A stretch of DNA of 64,000 nucleotides from Nostoc sp. UHCC 0702 (GCA_017164015.1 CP071065.1:1181409-1245408); one strand, 5' to 3'. Counted from the first letter of the stretch, positions 16,487-26,314 are shown. A program made the numbers and translations. The notes: generated from the sequence alone by a model not told the origin.

Positions 16487-17341
16487 ATGTACCGAGCTAA
16501 GGCATTAGGCAGAGCGCGCTATGAGTTATTCAACTCAGATATGTATGCGTCAGCCATAGCCAGATTGCACTTAGAAAATGATTTACGCCGTGCAATTGAA
16601 CGTCGAGAATTTCGAGTTTATTATCAGCCAATTGTTTCGCTCACTAGTGGCTCTATTGTTGGTTTTGAGGCTCTGCTGCGCTGGCAACATCCAGAACGTG
16701 GTTTGCTCAATCCGGGAGATTTTATCTCTTTAGCAGAAGAAACTGGATTAATTATTGAGATTGGCTACTGGACACTGTATGAAGCGTGTCACCAGATGCA
16801 AGCTTGGCAACTCAATGAGCGTCCCAGCGTGCTAGAAAAAATGCATGTTAATCTCTCTATTAAGCAGTTTTCTCAGCCGAATTTAATTAAGCAAATTGAG
16901 CAGATTTTACACTCAAGTGGTATTGACCACAGGATTCTAATTCTAGAGATTACTGAAAGCGTAATTATGGAAAACGGCGATCAAACAACCGCTACTCTTT
17001 CACAAATTCAAGACTTAGGCGTTAAAATATCAATTGATGACTTTGGTACAGGTCACTCTTCATTAGCCCGGCTTTCTAGCTTTCCGATTAGTGTGTTGAA
17101 GATTGACAAATCCTTCATCAGTCAGATGGATTCTAATAGCAGAAATTTAGAAATTATTGAAATCATTGTCACCCTAGCACACAAACTAGGTATACAGGTG
17201 ACTGCCGAAGGAGTAGAGACAAAAGAACAAGTAGCTTTTATTAGAAAATTAAACTGTGAATATGCTCAAGGATATTTTTTCTCGCCTCCATTGGATAGCT
17301 CAGATGCGTCAGCATTAATTATGGCAAATGTTCAATGGTAA
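16487..17341 (+). CDS. EAL-domain c-di-GMP phosphodiesterase, 5'-truncated GGDEF-EAL gene
   Basis: The EAL domain is complete: FEALLRWQHP, HVNLSIKQF, ILEITES, DDFGTGHSS, LKIDKSFI, AEGVETKEQ and YAQGYFFSPPL carry the metal and catalytic residues. Upstream, the same frame encodes only the last part of a GGDEF domain (QPEDLLRDADTAMYRAKALG) back to about 16400, with no start codon and no GGDEF motif. The DNA then runs into the end of the PPIase gene. The ATG at 16487 sits in the GGDEF tail and has no convincing ribosome-binding site, so expression is uncertain. I read it as the surviving 3' part of a GGDEF-EAL protein after a deletion. Confidence 0.8.
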   Translation: MYRAKALGRARYELFNSDMYASAIARLHLENDLRRAIERREFRVYYQPIVSLTSGSIVGFEALLRWQHPERGLLNPGDFISLAEETGLIIEIGYWTLYEACHQMQAWQLNERPSVLEKMHVNLSIKQFSQPNLIKQIEQILHSSGIDHRILILEITESVIMENGDQTTATLSQIQDLGVKISIDDFGTGHSSLARLSSFPISVLKIDKSFISQMDSNSRNLEIIEIIVTLAHKLGIQVTAEGVETKEQVAFIRKLNCEYAQGYFFSPPLDSSDASALIMANVQW

Positions 17342-17508
17342 GGTTGTTGTCGTTTTTTCTTCTTAGTAAGCTGTTCCACATTTAACTTGCATATATTGGG
17401 CGGGCGAGACGCCCACCCCACAACAAATGTACAATTTCAGATTATGCAAACTAGATGTGGTTTAGCTTAATAACCGATTGTGCCAGTCGAGGGTGTGGAA
17501 GGTGGGTT

Positions 17509-19302
17509 TTAGCTAAATTGCTGAGTATAAAACCTTGCGTAACGACGCTCAAGGGCTAATAATTCTTCATGTGTTCCCGATTCGACAATTTGTCCTTGTT
17601 CTAAAACTAAAATGCGATCGCATCGCCGCACTGTACTCAGACGATGGGCAATTATAAATACTGTGCGGTTTTGCATCAGTCTTTCTAGTGCTTCCTGTAC
17701 TAGCGCTTCTGACTCGGAATCTAGTGCAGATGTGGCTTCATCAAGAATCAAAATGCGGGGGTTAAGCAAAACAGCACGGGCGATCGCAATTCTTTGTCGT
17801 TGTCCACCCGATAAATTTACTCCGCGTTCGCCTACCCAAGTATTATAACCTTCTGGTAGCTGGGTAATAAATTGATGAGCATTAGCAATTTTGGCTGCTG
17901 CTGCAACTGCTTCTATATCAAAATTATCTTGTCCAAAAGCGATATTTTGGGCAATAGTTCCAGAAAACATGATAGTTTCTTGGGGCACAATACCAATTTG
18001 TCGCCGCAAACTCTCAAGGGTGACATCCCGAATATCAACGCCGTCTATTAATATTTGACCAGATGCTGCGTCATAAAAGCGAGGCAAGAGATTTACAAAT
18101 GTGGTTTTACCAGCGCCAGAAGCACCCACAAGAGCGATCGCTTCACCTGGCAATGCCAATAAACTGATATCTTTTAAAACAGGTTCACCAGGTTTGTAGG
18201 CAAAGGACACATGATGATATTCCACTTTACCCAAGACTTGGGGGAGAGTAATGGCATTTGACTTTTCTACTACCGTCGGTTGAATAGCTATCAGTTCAAA
18301 AACGCGGTCAACTGATGCTTCCCCCTGCTTAAATTCGTTGTAGTTATTAGTAGTGTGCCCAATGGGGTCAATTAACAATCCAGCAGCAGCAAGATAGCTG
18401 AAAAACTCTGCCACTGTTAAGTTACCATCAGCAATTTGCCATGCTCCCACCAATAATAAAGATAAAGCACTCAACGCTTCTAAAAATCCCACTATAGGAA
18501 TTTGAATTGCTTTTAGCCTTTCTGCGGAATATTTTGCTTGAAAACTGCGTTCTGCTTCATAGCTAAATCGAGCAATTTCATAAACTTCGGCAGCAAAAGC
18601 TTGTACAAGACGGATACCGCTGAAAACTTCTGTGAGAATTGCCGATAAATCAGACACGCGATTTTGGCTTTTGAGAGAATACTTGCGTAACCGTTCACCG
18701 AACCAGCCAATTAAAATACCCATCAGTGGTGCAACAATCACCGTAGCTAGTGTGAGTTGCCAATTTAAGTAAATCATGTAGATGGGAATTGCCACCAACT
18801 GCAAAACGCAGGGAATAAAATCGTGAAACAGTTTATTTACCACTTCCCCAACTCGGTCAACATCTTCGGTGAGGCGGTAAGATAAATCACCTGCTTTTGC
18901 TGTTTCAAAATAGCTCAAATCGAGCTTTTGGAGGTGGGTATATACCTGCTTACGCAGATGAAAAGCAACTCTTAAAGCAGCTTTCGCCATGTAGATATCT
19001 TGCACAGATTGAAAAAAACCTCGGACAAGAAACACCAAGGCTAAAATTCCAGCCAGTTGAGCGATCGCTACTACATTACCTTGTCCGAAAGGAGTTGCTA
19101 ATTTACCCGCGAAATTAATTAAGATTAATGTCGCCAGTACATATCCCAAAATGCCAACACATCCCTTTGTAATGTTTTGCCACTGGGGCCGGATATACGG
19201 TAGCAGTTGCCAGTAGTTAGAACGGGTTTTCAAGCTGTCAAGTCCACAAAAATATTTTCCTTTGTTTGACGCTATCAGCTTTTGCGTAGTTTCTGACAGC
19301 AT
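17509..19302 (-). CDS. ABC exporter, fused permease and ATPase (MsbA/HepA-like)
   Basis: The 597-residue half-transporter has a six-helix type IV (exporter) membrane domain to about 330. A nucleotide-binding domain follows, with Walker A GASGAGKTT, signature LSGGQRQRIAIAR, Walker B ILILDEATSALD and the switch histidine IIAHRLSTV. It acts as a homodimer or heterodimer exporting lipid, polysaccharide or peptide cargo. Its overall look resembles HepA, the heterocyst envelope exporter of Nostocales, but I cannot separate HepA from related exporters by eye. The gene is monocistronic, tail-to-tail with the EAL gene. Confidence 0.93.
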   Translation of the reverse strand: MLSETTQKLIASNKGKYFCGLDSLKTRSNYWQLLPYIRPQWQNITKGCVGILGYVLATLILINFAGKLATPFGQGNVVAIAQLAGILALVFLVRGFFQSVQDIYMAKAALRVAFHLRKQVYTHLQKLDLSYFETAKAGDLSYRLTEDVDRVGEVVNKLFHDFIPCVLQLVAIPIYMIYLNWQLTLATVIVAPLMGILIGWFGERLRKYSLKSQNRVSDLSAILTEVFSGIRLVQAFAAEVYEIARFSYEAERSFQAKYSAERLKAIQIPIVGFLEALSALSLLLVGAWQIADGNLTVAEFFSYLAAAGLLIDPIGHTTNNYNEFKQGEASVDRVFELIAIQPTVVEKSNAITLPQVLGKVEYHHVSFAYKPGEPVLKDISLLALPGEAIALVGASGAGKTTFVNLLPRFYDAASGQILIDGVDIRDVTLESLRRQIGIVPQETIMFSGTIAQNIAFGQDNFDIEAVAAAAKIANAHQFITQLPEGYNTWVGERGVNLSGGQRQRIAIARAVLLNPRILILDEATSALDSESEALVQEALERLMQNRTVFIIAHRLSTVRRCDRILVLEQGQIVESGTHEELLALERRYARFYTQQFS

Positions 19303-19504
19303 TTTTCAGCCGACAGCAGTTCTTCAGGTTTGCTGAGTGAACGTACTGAAGAACCTATCCACTGCCCTGTCCCACTACACGCTTAGCTCAACTTGACCCA
19401 AAATGGAAAATAATAAAACTTTTTGAAATCAAAATTTATATAAAAAAGTCAATTATCCCAATAAATAATTTATAGATTTATGTGCCAAAATGTGTTGAAG
19501 TATA

Positions 19505-19795
19505 AATACTTTTGTAAGCCGTAAAAATACGGTTAAGAAGTCCGCCTGCGCGGACTAACCGAAAATTGAGCTTTTTGAACCCACGTTCGCCCTTGGCGTT
19601 CCCGTTCGCGTAAGCGTCTCCGAAGGAGAAGGGTAGGTGGGTTTTGTATGTGTAGCCAAGCCACTGCGGTCTGGGGTTTCCCCCAACGGGAGAGGGAGTT
19701 TGCCATCGACGCAAAGCGCCAAGACGGCAACTCCCTCACCAAGTGGAGCAAGTGGCGCGCGACTTCCAGTCGCCAAGGCAAGTAATAAATTAGAC
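19505..19795. repeat. Nested dispersed repeat with cyanobacterial palindromic cores
   Basis: It contains GTCCGCGCAGGCGGAC-type palindromes, GTAAGCGTCTCCGAAGGAGA, GTGTAGCCAAGC and AAGTGGCGCGCGACTTCCAG. A related composite lies at 34390-34570 (GTGTAGCCAAGC, CAAGTGGCGTGCGACTAGAAG). Three overlapping minus-strand frames here are repeat artefacts. The preceding 19303-19504 stretch holds nothing recognisable. Confidence 0.7.
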
Positions 19796-19940
19796 TTAAG
19801 AGACATCCTCTAAGCAACTGAGGTATCACGATTACCTCACCCCAATAAAGCTGTGCTTTATCTCCCCTCTCCTTGGTAAGGAGAGGGGTTGGGGGTGAGG
19901 TTATTAGATATATTTGGCGCTTACTGGGAAATACTATATT

Positions 19941-20051
19941 ACTTATGATATGTCCGCAGCGATCGCAACGAAGTGGAGCGAAGCAATCCCAAAGTCCTTG
20001 CGGTTGCTTCGCTTCACTCGCAATTGACTTCTAATCAACCGGACATGATAT
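19941..20051. mobile_element. Short MITE relative whose right end forms the 3' end of the methyltransferase gene
   Basis: The ends are ATATGTCCGCAG (left) and the complement of ATATCATGTCCGGTTG (right), related to the elements at 9505 and 14141. The interior is a hairpin built from GCGATCGCAACGAAGTGGAG and GCGGTTGCTTCGCTTCACTC. The right 17 bp are read as codons at the end of the adjacent gene. Confidence 0.6.
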
Positions 20052-21108
20052 TACTAGCAAGTTTACAAATTACCATGATATGTGATGAGTATTTGTTAGT
20101 ACTATAGTGAACGAGTTGTAGTCCTGCTTGTTCTATTTCTTGCAAAAGTTCCGCTATTTCAAACTTATGATGTCTCCAGATAGTAATCTCTTCACCTTCC
20201 GAGATTTGAATACTCTTATTTATTTTCATAGAGTTGAACTTGAAAGTATAACTCTGACGAAGTTTGATATTAGCAATTATACTATCTGTTTCTAAATCAT
20301 ATTTTCTGACTAGTTCACAATCTTCAGTTTTAATACCAATCTGATTTTTAATCCATTCATAAACTTGTTCTGCATGGTACTTACAGCCACCTCTAGCTAT
20401 ACCATCCCATTGAGAGTTAGAACCAATTTCATTAGTGAAAACTAGAAAATCATTCTTTTTCATGCTGTTTTTCAAGTTGTTGAAAACTTTGGTTCTACTT
20501 TTATGATTCCCAATTGTGACACCTAAGTGTAAAATTAAATTAGCAGTATCAATAGTTTCAATATCAGCTTGATTTTTTAATAAAACCTGGAAAATACAAT
20601 TATTTTCTATATCAATTGTGTAACTATTATATTCGATTAAGGGAAACCATTTCTGAAAGTTGTTTTGGGATAGCTTCAGTAATTCCTCGCTAATATCTAA
20701 CGCAATATATTGATTAACTCTCCCCATTTTAATAAGTTTTTTGATAAATTCTTTCACTGGATAAGAATTTCCTGAACCTACATCTATAATATTTAATTTT
20801 TTACCACCTTGAAGATTGCCATTAATATATGCAAAATTCTGCTTTAACAGGTCAATTTCTACACTTGATGGACGATACCATTTAGGAATAATATTTTTTA
20901 AATAAAAATTATCCCAAATTGTTCCACCTCTACCTTTGTAAGAATACTTTAGAGGTATTTCTCGGTAAACTTCTAATGCTTGAATTATTCCTAAAACTTC
21001 TTCTTCAGAAAAAATAGAGTAAAACTCACGACTTGGCTCTGCTATGCGTCCTCCTAAATTTGAGATTTCTGAGGGAAGTTGTGAATTACTATTAAAATTT
21101 TTAGTCAT
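20035..21108 (-). CDS. Histidine-specific (EgtD-type) SAM-dependent methyltransferase-like protein
   Basis: The 357-residue protein has a Rossmann methyltransferase core (IIDVGSGNSYPVKEF near 106-120, IALDISEELL), the LGVTIGNHKSR segment that in EgtD-like enzymes reads xGSTIGN, and the C-terminal HHKFEIAELLQEIEQAGL motif. EgtD trimethylates histidine in ergothioneine synthesis, but the substrate here is not certain and no egtB-like neighbour is present. The gene is conspicuously A+T-rich compared with its neighbours, suggesting acquisition. Its last codons (Ile-Met-Ser-Gly-stop) fall inside a repeat terminus, so the original C-terminus has been replaced. Confidence 0.65.
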   Translation of the reverse strand: MTKNFNSNSQLPSEISNLGGRIAEPSREFYSIFSEEEVLGIIQALEVYREIPLKYSYKGRGGTIWDNFYLKNIIPKWYRPSSVEIDLLKQNFAYINGNLQGGKKLNIIDVGSGNSYPVKEFIKKLIKMGRVNQYIALDISEELLKLSQNNFQKWFPLIEYNSYTIDIENNCIFQVLLKNQADIETIDTANLILHLGVTIGNHKSRTKVFNNLKNSMKKNDFLVFTNEIGSNSQWDGIARGGCKYHAEQVYEWIKNQIGIKTEDCELVRKYDLETDSIIANIKLRQSYTFKFNSMKINKSIQISEGEEITIWRHHKFEIAELLQEIEQAGLQLVHYSTNKYSSHIMVICKLASNIMSG

Positions 21109-21653
21109 TATTATTGTGTTTTGGTTTTCTTTGGTATTCTATAGCAATCCGAATTGAATCGTGATAAAATACGTAGATTTAACATCAGAACTATAAGCCA
21201 AATTTTACTCAGCCCTGCCGACAGTCGCGCCCCACATGTGCGGCTGTCGCCAAAGCGCGATAGTAGAGACGTTCCGGCTGAACGTCTCTACTTGGCTATA
21301 CAGACATAACCCGCCTGCCTTGGGTTATTTTATTAAATCCATCTACGTGGACGAGAGTTTGTGTAGTAGCGAATTCTATTCGCCCAATTATTTCTTCAGG
21401 CTCGTTGAAAAGCGCTAAATGGTAATACTAATGTCATCAAATTGCAATACTTTTGTCAAATTGGTGTGTGATAGTTAATTCGGGCTAAACAATATGCTCT
21501 GCAACAAGGTGGGTCTTTCCTACCTTTTACTTATTTCACAAAATCTATCATCATATAGCTTGATGAATAGAAAATGTGTCCATTGTAAAATTATGCGGCT
21601 AATGTAGTAAAAACCCCGATTAATCAAGGGGTTTTTTCTTTTGGAAATTTTAT
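21109..21653. other. Gene-free region with a palindromic repeat and the proB terminator
   Basis: It contains the perfect 12-bp inverted repeat AGTAGAGACGTT / AACGTCTCTACT at 21262-21292 inside a larger palindromic patch (21215-21330), and the terminator at 21609-21637. The 60-codon frame at 21236 lies in this repeat and is not credible. Confidence 0.6.
21609..21637 (-). terminator. Intrinsic terminator downstream of proB
   Basis: AAAAACCCC and GGGGTTTTTT pair around a 10-base loop. Read on the minus strand it follows the proB stop by 16 bases. The A/T tracts on both sides make it bidirectional. Confidence 0.8.
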
Positions 21654-22763
21654 TTAAGTGAGAACTAAATTATCTCGGTGAACCACTGTTTCTGCACCTA
21701 TATAGCCCAAAATCGTGGGAATTTCTCTAGAATGACAACCACGAATCTTTTGTAGTTCATCGCTGCTATAATTCACAAGTCCTCTGGCAATTTCGTTACC
21801 GCTAGTGTCGCACAATTGCACTGCTTCTTGAGTATCAAACTCTCCTTCTACAGCTTTAATTCCCGCTGCTAACAATGATTTTCCTGCCTGGGCGATCGCT
21901 GCGATCGCACCTGCATCTAAATATAATTTCCCAGCAGGCAATAGTCCGTAAGCTATCCAACGTTTACGGGCAGAAGTTGGTTCTGGTTGTGGCTGAAAGT
22001 GAGTCCCCAGCGGTTCGCCTTGTAAAATTTTTTTGATATTGCCAGGAAATCGCCCTTCGGTAATCACGGTACGCACTCCCGCTGCGATCGCAATTCTAGC
22101 TGCGGAAATTTTTGTCACCATACCGCCAGTACCCCATTGGGAACCCTGAGTACCTGTTTGTATGCCTAATTCTGCTAATTCTTTCATGTTACTCACCAAA
22201 GCGATGGGCCGGGCGTCGGGTACAGAACGCGGATCGGCTGAGTAAAGCCTATCTACATCGGTGAGCAAAAATAGCCAATCTGCTTGTACTAAACTGGCAA
22301 CCAATGCTGAGAGGGTGTCATTATCACCAAATTTTAGTTCATCCACTGCTACCGTATCATTCTCATTCACCACGGGAATCACTCCCAGTCCCAGCAGTTC
22401 CCCAAAGGTGTTGTAGACGTTGAGATAACGGCTGCGCTGTACTAAATCGCTGCGAGTCAGCAAAACCTGGGCAATTGGCTGTTGTAAAGTCGTAAATAAA
22501 TCGTCATATACGCGCATTAATCGGCCTTGTCCTACTGCTGCTACTGCCTGTTTCAAAGCGATCGCTTTCGGACGTTCGGTTAAGCCTAACCGCGCACAAC
22601 CTACTCCCACAGCACCAGAGGATACTAAAATCACCCGATGATCTTGCTGCCTCAAATAACAAAGTGTTTCCACCAAGGTGGCAATAGTTGAAAGTGCCAG
22701 TTGTCCAGTTCCTGGTTGAGTGAGGCTAGAAGTGCCGATTTTGACAACAATTGTTTTGGTCAT
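21654..22763 (-). CDS. proB: Glutamate 5-kinase
   Basis: The 369-residue enzyme phosphorylates glutamate in the first step of proline synthesis. The amino-acid kinase domain shows [10 protein letters not shown] at the N-terminus, [18 protein letters not shown] and [11 protein letters not shown]-terminal PUA domain occupies roughly 280-365 ([29 protein letters not shown]). A tandem GGTCAGTGGTCATT repeat lies immediately upstream of the start (22764-22803), so native promoter sequence is displaced or further away. proA is not adjacent. Confidence 0.97.
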   Translation of the reverse strand: MTKTIVVKIGTSSLTQPGTGQLALSTIATLVETLCYLRQQDHRVILVSSGAVGVGCARLGLTERPKAIALKQAVAAVGQGRLMRVYDDLFTTLQQPIAQVLLTRSDLVQRSRYLNVYNTFGELLGLGVIPVVNENDTVAVDELKFGDNDTLSALVASLVQADWLFLLTDVDRLYSADPRSVPDARPIALVSNMKELAELGIQTGTQGSQWGTGGMVTKISAARIAIAAGVRTVITEGRFPGNIKKILQGEPLGTHFQPQPEPTSARKRWIAYGLLPAGKLYLDAGAIAAIAQAGKSLLAAGIKAVEGEFDTQEAVQLCDTSGNEIARGLVNYSSDELQKIRGCHSREIPTILGYIGAETVVHRDNLVLT

Positions 22764-22838
22764 TGGTCAGTGGTCATTGGTCAGTGGTCAGTGGTCAGTG
22801 GTCAACCAGCAACTAACAACTGACAACTGACAACGGAC

Positions 22839-22890
22839 TAAAAAAATTGTAAAGCGCCAGGGCTTCTATAAGTGAAGACTGACGCTTTAC
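22839..22890 (-). terminator. Intrinsic terminator downstream of yqeG
   Basis: On the minus strand GTAAAGCGTCAG pairs with CTGGCGCTTTAC (one G-T style mismatch) and is followed by AATTTTTTT. It lies 135 bases after the yqeG stop and before the proB start. Confidence 0.7.
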
Positions 22891-23024
22891 GGGTTTATAT
22901 TTATTTAGTATCGGTTAGGGTCTTTATTGGCTGATTCCATGTTATTAATCCTTATATTCCCAGATTTTTCGTTGTTCGTAAGTTTTCTTAATAATTTTTT
23001 TAGATTTAGTTTCCTGACGATTTG

Positions 23025-23570
23025 TCAATTTTTGTGAATTTTATTGCGTTCGGGAGTAATTGAGGCTCCCAAGAATTCAGAAATCCAAACTTCAAAATTG
23101 CGTATGGGATGAGAGCGCAGAGCTACATCAGGATGGACGATTGGTTCGACTAAAATGGTAAACATACCTAAGCGATTACCTGCTAGGACATCGGTAAACA
23201 AGCGATCGCCTACCATCGCCACTTGCTGTACTGGCAAATTCATGCCCTTGAGTGCTGCTCTAATTTTGCGTCGTGAAGGCTTGGCAGCGCCTAAGTAATA
23301 TGGCAGGTTAAGAGAGCGGGCAATGCCACCAATGCGTGCTTCACTCAGGTTATTGCTCACCAAACACAGCGCTGCACAACGACGGATTTCCTTTACCCAC
23401 TGTTGTAATTCTGACGAAGCTATCCCTATTCTCATAGGTACTAAAGTTTCATCTACATCCAATACCAGCCCCTTCAGCCCGTATTGTTGAATAATGTGTG
23501 GTGTTAGGTTCAACACGGAACCTTCTAAAATCAAGTCAGGCTGTAAGAACTTGTTCCAGGTCATAGTCAA
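23025..23570 (-). CDS. yqeG: YqeG-family HAD IIIA phosphatase
   Basis: The 181-residue protein has HAD motif I LVLDVDETLVP near residues 36-46, motif II Ser/Asn in LVSNNLSE, and the motif III/IV region MVGDRLFTDVLAGNRLG. This is the compact YqeG type found across cyanobacteria and Firmicutes, and in plastids. The physiological substrate is unsettled (phosphatidylglycerophosphate phosphatase activity is known for some relatives). It is monocistronic. The 317-bp gap upstream (23571-23887) holds a GGGGGCAG repeat at 23616-23655 and an AT-rich tract. Confidence 0.9.
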   Translation of the reverse strand: MTMTWNKFLQPDLILEGSVLNLTPHIIQQYGLKGLVLDVDETLVPMRIGIASSELQQWVKEIRRCAALCLVSNNLSEARIGGIARSLNLPYYLGAAKPSRRKIRAALKGMNLPVQQVAMVGDRLFTDVLAGNRLGMFTILVEPIVHPDVALRSHPIRNFEVWISEFLGASITPERNKIHKN

Positions 23571-23887
23571 AAATCAACCGTAAAAAACTCAATCAGTAGG
23601 TAAGGCAATCCTGAATAGGATCAGGGGGGCAGGGGGGCAGGGGGGCAGGGGAGTGAAGGGGCAAAAATCTTACTACGTCCAACTACAATTTAGTGTCAGC
23701 AACCCTGAGTGCAGCACAGCAATAGCCATCTAGTTAAAAACGGCTAAAAGCTGACTGTAGAAGCTTTCCTTTTGCTTGTTTACACTAGTGGCTGAGCATC
23801 TGTTTTACAGATGCCCAAAGCTTATTCAAATATAATTAAAAATTCTCAATTAAAAAAAATTTTAATTTTTAATTTTGAATCTTTAAA

Positions 23888-24457
23888 TTATTCCACATTA
23901 AAAAGGTGTTCTTCTAAAAGTGGTTGTACTTCGCGAAACTCCTCTGGAGACAATAATACAGGTTGACCTGTTTTTGAAATGCGTGCAAAAAACAGCAGTG
24001 GATCTAGAGGAGTATAAATGGCATACTCTTGCTCTTCAAAATAGAAGCTAGCAAGTAGCTGTAGTTGCTCTGGCTCTAAATCTGCCTCTTCGTCTTCGAT
24101 TTCTAAGGTGAAAAGTTCTGATTCTTCAGCAGGGGGTAATTCACCCGCCACCGTCAAAGCATAGGCAGTGTGCTTTAATGTCAGATTTTGCTCGGCTAAG
24201 ACAGCTTCAGCAGTGCTAAAAAGTTCTTCAATGACGGCATCATCGTCTACTAGAATCGCCTCTTCTTCCTCATCTTCACCTTGCCAAGCAAAAATTTCGA
24301 TAGGTGAGTCCACAGGAAGCAATAAAACGTATTCTTGTTCATCAACTGAGAGCGAATGCTCAATATAACATTCGAGAGTTCGCCCTGTTTCATCGCTCAA
24401 GGTGATAGTACCTTCTTGAGCGCGATCATTTTCTTCAGGAAATGGGGAGGAAGACAT
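23888..24457 (-). CDS. DUF3727 (DUF1292-like) acidic protein
   Basis: From ATG 24457 the protein has 189 residues and is strongly acidic. It contains two related beta-rich halves (ITLSDETGRTLECYIEH... and LLASFYFEEQEYAIYTPLD), the DUF1292-like and DUF3727 regions. The upstream ATG at 24508 would add 17 residues without a good site. In many cyanobacteria this gene follows ruvX/yqgF, as here (140-bp gap), and YqgF-DUF1292 linkage is also seen in Firmicutes. The function is unknown; co-conservation suggests an accessory role in nucleic-acid processing, which is inference. Confidence 0.8.
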   Translation of the reverse strand: MSSSPFPEENDRAQEGTITLSDETGRTLECYIEHSLSVDEQEYVLLLPVDSPIEIFAWQGEDEEEEAILVDDDAVIEELFSTAEAVLAEQNLTLKHTAYALTVAGELPPAEESELFTLEIEDEEADLEPEQLQLLASFYFEEQEYAIYTPLDPLLFFARISKTGQPVLLSPEEFREVQPLLEEHLFNVE

Positions 24458-24597
24458 AACGGAATTATCAAACTTTACAAGTACCAGCAGATGTGAAAAT
24501 CGCTTCACTGTTTAATGACAAATGATGCCAAGCAAATAGTTTCAGGCAAAAAGACAACTACTGGGTAATAGCTTTCAGAATATCACGTCTAAAGGTA

Positions 24598-25095
24598 TCA
24601 ATACTCTACGGCTACCACGTTGCTCTTGAAACTGGCTCGTCTTGTATCGAGCCATTGTTGCAATATTAAAGATGCTGCCTTACGGTCAATCAAACCTTTA
24701 TTGCGTGATGGTGAGCGGTTTTCAGCTATTAGCAGTTGTTCTGCTTGAAATGATGTTAACCGTTCATCTACATATTCCAGGGGTAATTTCAGAGCCTTAG
24801 CAAGTCTAGTGGCAAATTTCTGCACTTGACGCGCTTGAAAACCTAAAGAACCATCCATTGAATAAGGCAAACCGATTACCAAAACTTGCACTTCACGCTC
24901 ATTAACTATTTGTCGTATTTGCTCAACATCTTTGTCAAAAGTTGTGCGATCGACTGTGGTGATACCTGTGGCAATCAAACCAGTGCGATCGCATCCCGCC
25001 ACACCAACACGCTTGCTACCGACATCTAACCCCAACGCGGAAATAAACGGTTTTGGTTGCTCTTGGGGTGTCACATTAATTCTCCTGCTTGACAT
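24598..25095 (-). CDS. ruvX: RuvX/YqgF family putative Holliday junction resolvase
   Basis: The RNase H-like fold is indicated by LGLDVGSKRVGVAGCD near the start, VLVIGLPYSMDGS, YVDERLTSFQA and the closing DRKAASLILQQWL. These give the catalytic Asp, Glu and Asp of the family. YqgF proteins act on structured nucleic acids, with roles in pre-16S rRNA 5' processing and junction resolution. Start ATG 25095 overlaps the end of the upstream GNAT gene by 20 bp, typical of translational coupling. The longer frame to 25146 would overlap much more and is less likely. Confidence 0.93.
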   Translation of the reverse strand: MSSRRINVTPQEQPKPFISALGLDVGSKRVGVAGCDRTGLIATGITTVDRTTFDKDVEQIRQIVNEREVQVLVIGLPYSMDGSLGFQARQVQKFATRLAKALKLPLEYVDERLTSFQAEQLLIAENRSPSRNKGLIDRKAASLILQQWLDTRRASFKSNVVAVEY

Positions 25096-26314
25096 CTGGT
25101 GACTCAGACTGGCAAGATATCTCATTGTTTGCGTTGTTACATGCAAAGTTCACAGATTCTGATTTAGTTGGCACAGGTCTATCTGAAGATGGTAGTTGCC
25201 TTTGTTGTCCCCATGACATCCCACCTGGTATGGGTTTACGTGCGGGTTGTAGACCTTGTAGCACCTCTGTCCACTGAATTCCTTCTAAAGAGACAAATTT
25301 AGACTCCCGCAGCTTGTGCCAAACTGAGCGAGACATAATCAACGTATGTTCTATACGCTTTGCCCCAATTCGTTCTAAATATTCTTCTCGTTCTGCCTGG
25401 TAGTCTGACGAAGCCAATTGTAACCCTTGCTGGGGAAAATCTTGAGCAATGCGAGCCAGTTGAGAAAGCAACTCTGGATACAGCCAGGTATAAGCAGGGT
25501 GAACCGTCAATGTTGCCACATGAGGAGATTCACCTTTACGGTCAAGTTGTATCTGAAAGTAGCCGATAGCTGCTTTGCGTTGGGGTTCAAAAACATACCC
25601 ACTCACCACTTCTATTTTCGTTACCCATTGTTTGACGGCATCAGATAAAGCACCGAACAAACTGGTTTTAAAGTCGCGGATATTGCGATCGAACACCTGA
25701 CGCACCAAAGGCGGCATTGATGCTGTATCTAATTGATAAAGCAACTGAGCATCGGCATTACTGACTGGTAGGAGATTGGGCAAATCTGGCTCTGCTTGTG
25801 CCAATTCCCTCAACAATTGCGGGTCAATTTCCCAGTAGGTCATTTCTGCCAGACGCTGAAATCCATTTTGGCGATAAAGTGCCAGTGCGTCTTTATCATT
25901 AACATTGACTTCTAATAACCAGGTACGAGCTTCTAAAATCGACTCAAAGCAATGGCGTAAAAGTTGTGAGCCAATTCCTTGCTTATCGGCAGCACGATCT
26001 AGCATTACCTGGTCAACTCGCCAAGTGCTACGTGTACGGTTAAACGGCGACACTTGAATCATTCCTAGAAGCATACGCCCTTGCTCTGCTACATAGGCAC
26101 AGAACTGATACTGTAATGGGTTGGGGAACCAACTCAAACATTTGAGCAACCCATACCAGCGGCGCAGCCCTTGCATCTGGCGTGTGTCGAAGCTAGCCCC
26201 TTGAGATGTGGGGTCATTTGATGACTCTTGAGTTAGTCGCTCAATTCCATCCAAATCCCGGTATTGGATTGGACGGATGACAACGCTGAGATTTCGAGGA
26301 AGTATTGAAGTCAT
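25076..26314 (-). CDS. GNAT-family N-acetyltransferase with C-terminal extension
   Basis: The protein (412 residues from ATG 26314) has a GNAT domain in the first half. VDQVMLDRAADKQGIGSQLLRHCFE supplies the acetyl-CoA pyrophosphate loop (Q-x-x-G-x-G/A-like), and VNDKDALALYRQNGFQRL the conserved second motif. The second half (about 200-330) looks like a degenerate second GNAT domain (ATLTVHPAYTWLYPELLSQL). The substrate is unknown. It overlaps ruvX by 20 bp and heads a GNAT-ruvX-DUF3727 transcription unit. Confidence 0.85.
   Translation of the reverse strand: MTSILPRNLSVVIRPIQYRDLDGIERLTQESSNDPTSQGASFDTRQMQGLRRWYGLLKCLSWFPNPLQYQFCAYVAEQGRMLLGMIQVSPFNRTRSTWRVDQVMLDRAADKQGIGSQLLRHCFESILEARTWLLEVNVNDKDALALYRQNGFQRLAEMTYWEIDPQLLRELAQAEPDLPNLLPVSNADAQLLYQLDTASMPPLVRQVFDRNIRDFKTSLFGALSDAVKQWVTKIEVVSGYVFEPQRKAAIGYFQIQLDRKGESPHVATLTVHPAYTWLYPELLSQLARIAQDFPQQGLQLASSDYQAEREEYLERIGAKRIEHTLIMSRSVWHKLRESKFVSLEGIQWTEVLQGLQPARKPIPGGMSWGQQRQLPSSDRPVPTKSESVNFACNNANNEISCQSESPDVKQEN

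Noticed and set aside
17509-19302. Naming the ABC exporter HepA
   Set aside because: It resembles HepA, but no flanking heterocyst-envelope genes are present, and MsbA-like exporters cannot be separated by eye.
19478-19829. Three overlapping minus-strand ORFs of 78-98 codons
   Set aside because: They lie in a nested dispersed repeat also found at 34.4 kb; no coding signature.
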